Shown in pieces: positions 61,914 to 64,000 of a DNA stretch of 64,000 nucleotides; positions within the stretch are counted from its first letter, which is position 1, and each line of letters opens with the position of its first letter. Where the stretch lies: assembly GCF_036898095.1 (NCBI RefSeq), contig NC_090751.1, positions 54,530,786 through 54,594,785 of the forward strand, read 5' to 3'. A program made the position numbers and the translations under genes. The notes beneath the pieces are model-generated. The model ran no database searches, had not been told where the DNA came from, and saw nothing but the letters and a program-made list of their open reading frames with translations. Source of the DNA: Palaemon carinicauda. Taxonomy: Eukaryota; Arthropoda; Malacostraca; Decapoda; Palaemonidae.

Positions 61914-63776
61914 TAAAAAAGTAACGGAAGCAATCTTTGTAAACTAAATGAACAGCTTACTGCTAGACGCATCTGTATCAACAAAAAAATCTAGAGCAAC
62001 GTTAAATATGCCATTTCAAAACTACGATTGGTAAATTAACAATCATCACAATCAAAGGTATATACATGTATTTCCCACCAGCCATATAATTCCTTAAGAG
62101 TTAAACAAAAAAGATAAAAGTTTAATTGGACATTCAAGATGAGTGAAAACACCAATAACTGTTCTGATATTTTCATTTCGACGTGAGTAATCGATGATCC
62201 CTGACGGGAAGACAACATTTTGCTCATCGGAATGTTATGAAAACGAGTAATCCACAATAGCAAAGGCAACAGGGCCATCTCGTGACTGAGAGTCATTTAT
62301 CACACGTGGTACTCTTACGGGTGTTAAAGGGAGGGCCCCGGTGGTCAAAGGAGGAGGGGCGCGGCAGCCCCACTTTAATTAGACTTTCCACCTGGGAAGG
62401 AGAGTAATTAAATACATTACACACTCACTGAATCTTTCCCATCCGTCCAGGTATCTTAAATTGGCGTTTTCCAGTTACTTTTTCGTTTTTCAGTTAACTT
62501 CCTGCATGAATTCTGATACCGAGGTTAGATTTTAGTTTTCTTATAATTACTTAACATTCCACCAGCAACGTTTTATTTCTATTTGAAATAGTCTGTTTGT
62601 TATCTTACATAACCTATTTGCTTCAAAGCACTTCGAATTCCTATGATTTTATTCACTTAATTCAAGTATTCACGAGAATACTAGATCAATCGATAATTTT
62701 GTTGAGCAGCTAAAGTACAGCATAATAATTACTTGATACTATTTTCTAGGTCCATGGGGCAAGACTTAATTCTTTCAAACTAAGATTTTTAGAAAGAGCG
62801 AAGCATCTTCCATACATTATCTCATACGTTTTAATAACACATATGTAATTAAGTGCGTATTTTATGCAAGAAATGCTGAATAATAAATCAGTTAGAGTTG
62901 CCTTGTTTTGATCTTTTCTAAACAAACGTCACTCTTTGACAAATACAAACAACATATTTTTAGAGCCCATTTGTAGGTGTGCATGGACACATTTTTATAT
63001 ACAAGAACATAACACTGACTGCATATGAAAGTTAATTCACTCAAGTGTATTTTATCAGTTCATGTTTGTCGTACTATTTATATAAACTAACAGGAAAAGA
63101 AGAGAGGCCCATCTTTTGAAATAGCGATGGTGATGAGAAGCTTCAAAATAGGTAAATTTGAAATTGTTGGTAAAAGTTTATGAAAATATTAGAAAAGTTA
63201 GATTTACGTACAAATGGAACCATGATTATAGCAGGATGGATAATTGTGCTACAGGGGAATAAACAGTAACAGATACTTGAAAAAAAAAATATTACTGGCA
63301 AGAATAAAATAAATGACCAGCCCTGGAGAAAGTGTGGAATGGAAGATGTGAGAACAAGGATAAAACGTTGCAAATGTTGATATCAATTGTTGGTTTTCAT
63401 ATTTACGGAATATGAGAATGGAAATGGCTCAAAATTTAAATATACGACTACGTTAAGAGTAAATTAGTGTGTTTCGAGGAAGTCTGGCCACGTGGAGAAA
63501 AATGGAGATGATAGGATTCGCAGGTAAGCGTTTGATTTCTAAATCCTGGAATGGCAGATGGGAGGTATAACATATACGTGCTGGGTTTTCAGAAGATAGA
63601 CGAAGTGAAACGAATGACTCTTGATACTCTGAAACGTCAGAATGACAGCAAGTTATAAGTAAAAGTATATTATATATAAACGGGATGATCTTGCTGCTGG
63701 TGAGCCTTTTGTGTAGGTGTATCAGGAAGTAGTGAAGCTATTACAGTGTTCTACGTATAGGGTGTTCCTTTTGTCC

Positions 63777-63777
<1 letters not shown>
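61912..63777. other. No gene recognised
   Basis: AT-rich. A small GC-rich patch at about 62310-62375 has no identified role. Confidence 0.4.

Positions 63778-63828
<51 letters not shown>
63778..63828. repeat. (GA)n microsatellite
   Basis: About 48 bp of GA, with an imperfect continuation to 63838. Confidence 0.98.
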
Positions 63829-63831
<3 letters not shown>

Positions 63832-64000
63832 AAGAGAGACTTACGTAAGAACATTTCTGGTACTAAAACTATATCATGTTTCTTGAAATAAAAGCCACCG
63901 TAAACTTGTGTAGCACAAGATTGTGTAGCAATCAAGAGTAATATTATTGCCATAATGACTATTCATCTCATGTTCATCTAACTTGATAGAGACATCTAAC

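Overview
The window looks like intergenic or intronic DNA from a large, repeat-laden animal genome, most likely a decapod crustacean. That placement is inference. It rests on long AT, GA and AAT microsatellites every few kilobases, many copies of a non-LTR element whose 3' tail ends in (AAT)n, and DIRS, piggyBac, hAT and RTE-like remnants side by side. There are no operons, no ribosomal or confident tRNA genes and no CRISPR array. Only one reading frame looks like an intact host gene: a 322-codon exon at 35832-36800 with a splice acceptor just upstream and a poly(A) signal downstream. I could not name its product.

Layout. 1-4330: the GC-rich gag half and leader of a DIRS-like retrotransposon (minus strand). 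5.7-6.3 kb: a copy of a ~700-bp interspersed repeat called R1 here. 8.4-10.3 kb: a decayed LINE (minus). 10.5-15.3 kb: an RTE-like LINE (minus) split by a 3,145-bp foldback-like element at 11976-15120. 16.3-19.6 kb: R1 copies, an inverted-repeat element and microsatellites. 19.6-21.4 kb: the RT/RNase H and tyrosine-recombinase part of a DIRS element (minus). 21.56-23.46 kb: a hAT-type element split by a jockey-like LINE whose 3' tail is tandemly triplicated. 25.2-25.7 kb: a possible Penelope-like remnant. 29.2-31.5 kb: a broken piggyBac element. 35.8-36.9 kb: the host-type gene. 37.8-40.7 kb: an R1 copy split by a 2,052-bp hAT element with an exact 8-bp target duplication. 41.8-42.3 kb: a tRNA-derived SINE. 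42.5-44.0 kb: an RTE-like LINE remnant (minus). 44.8-46.7 kb: a 120-bp satellite. 47-48.7 kb: a jockey-like LINE (minus) with insertions on both strands. 52.3-52.7 kb and 56.6-57 kb: LINE 3' ends. 57.1-59.9 kb: the most complete RTE-like LINE (plus), with endonuclease and RT. 60-64 kb: microsatellites and unremarkable AT-rich DNA.

The story of the window is serial nesting. Three insertions can be read precisely because they split a recognisable host repeat: the foldback element in an RTE ORF, the hAT element in R1, and the LINE in a hAT element. Every transposon ORF I read in detail carries stops, frameshifts or missing catalytic residues, so no autonomous element is visible here. The strongest candidates for something undescribed are the foldback element with palindromic C/G-rich terminal modules and the unnamed 322-codon gene.
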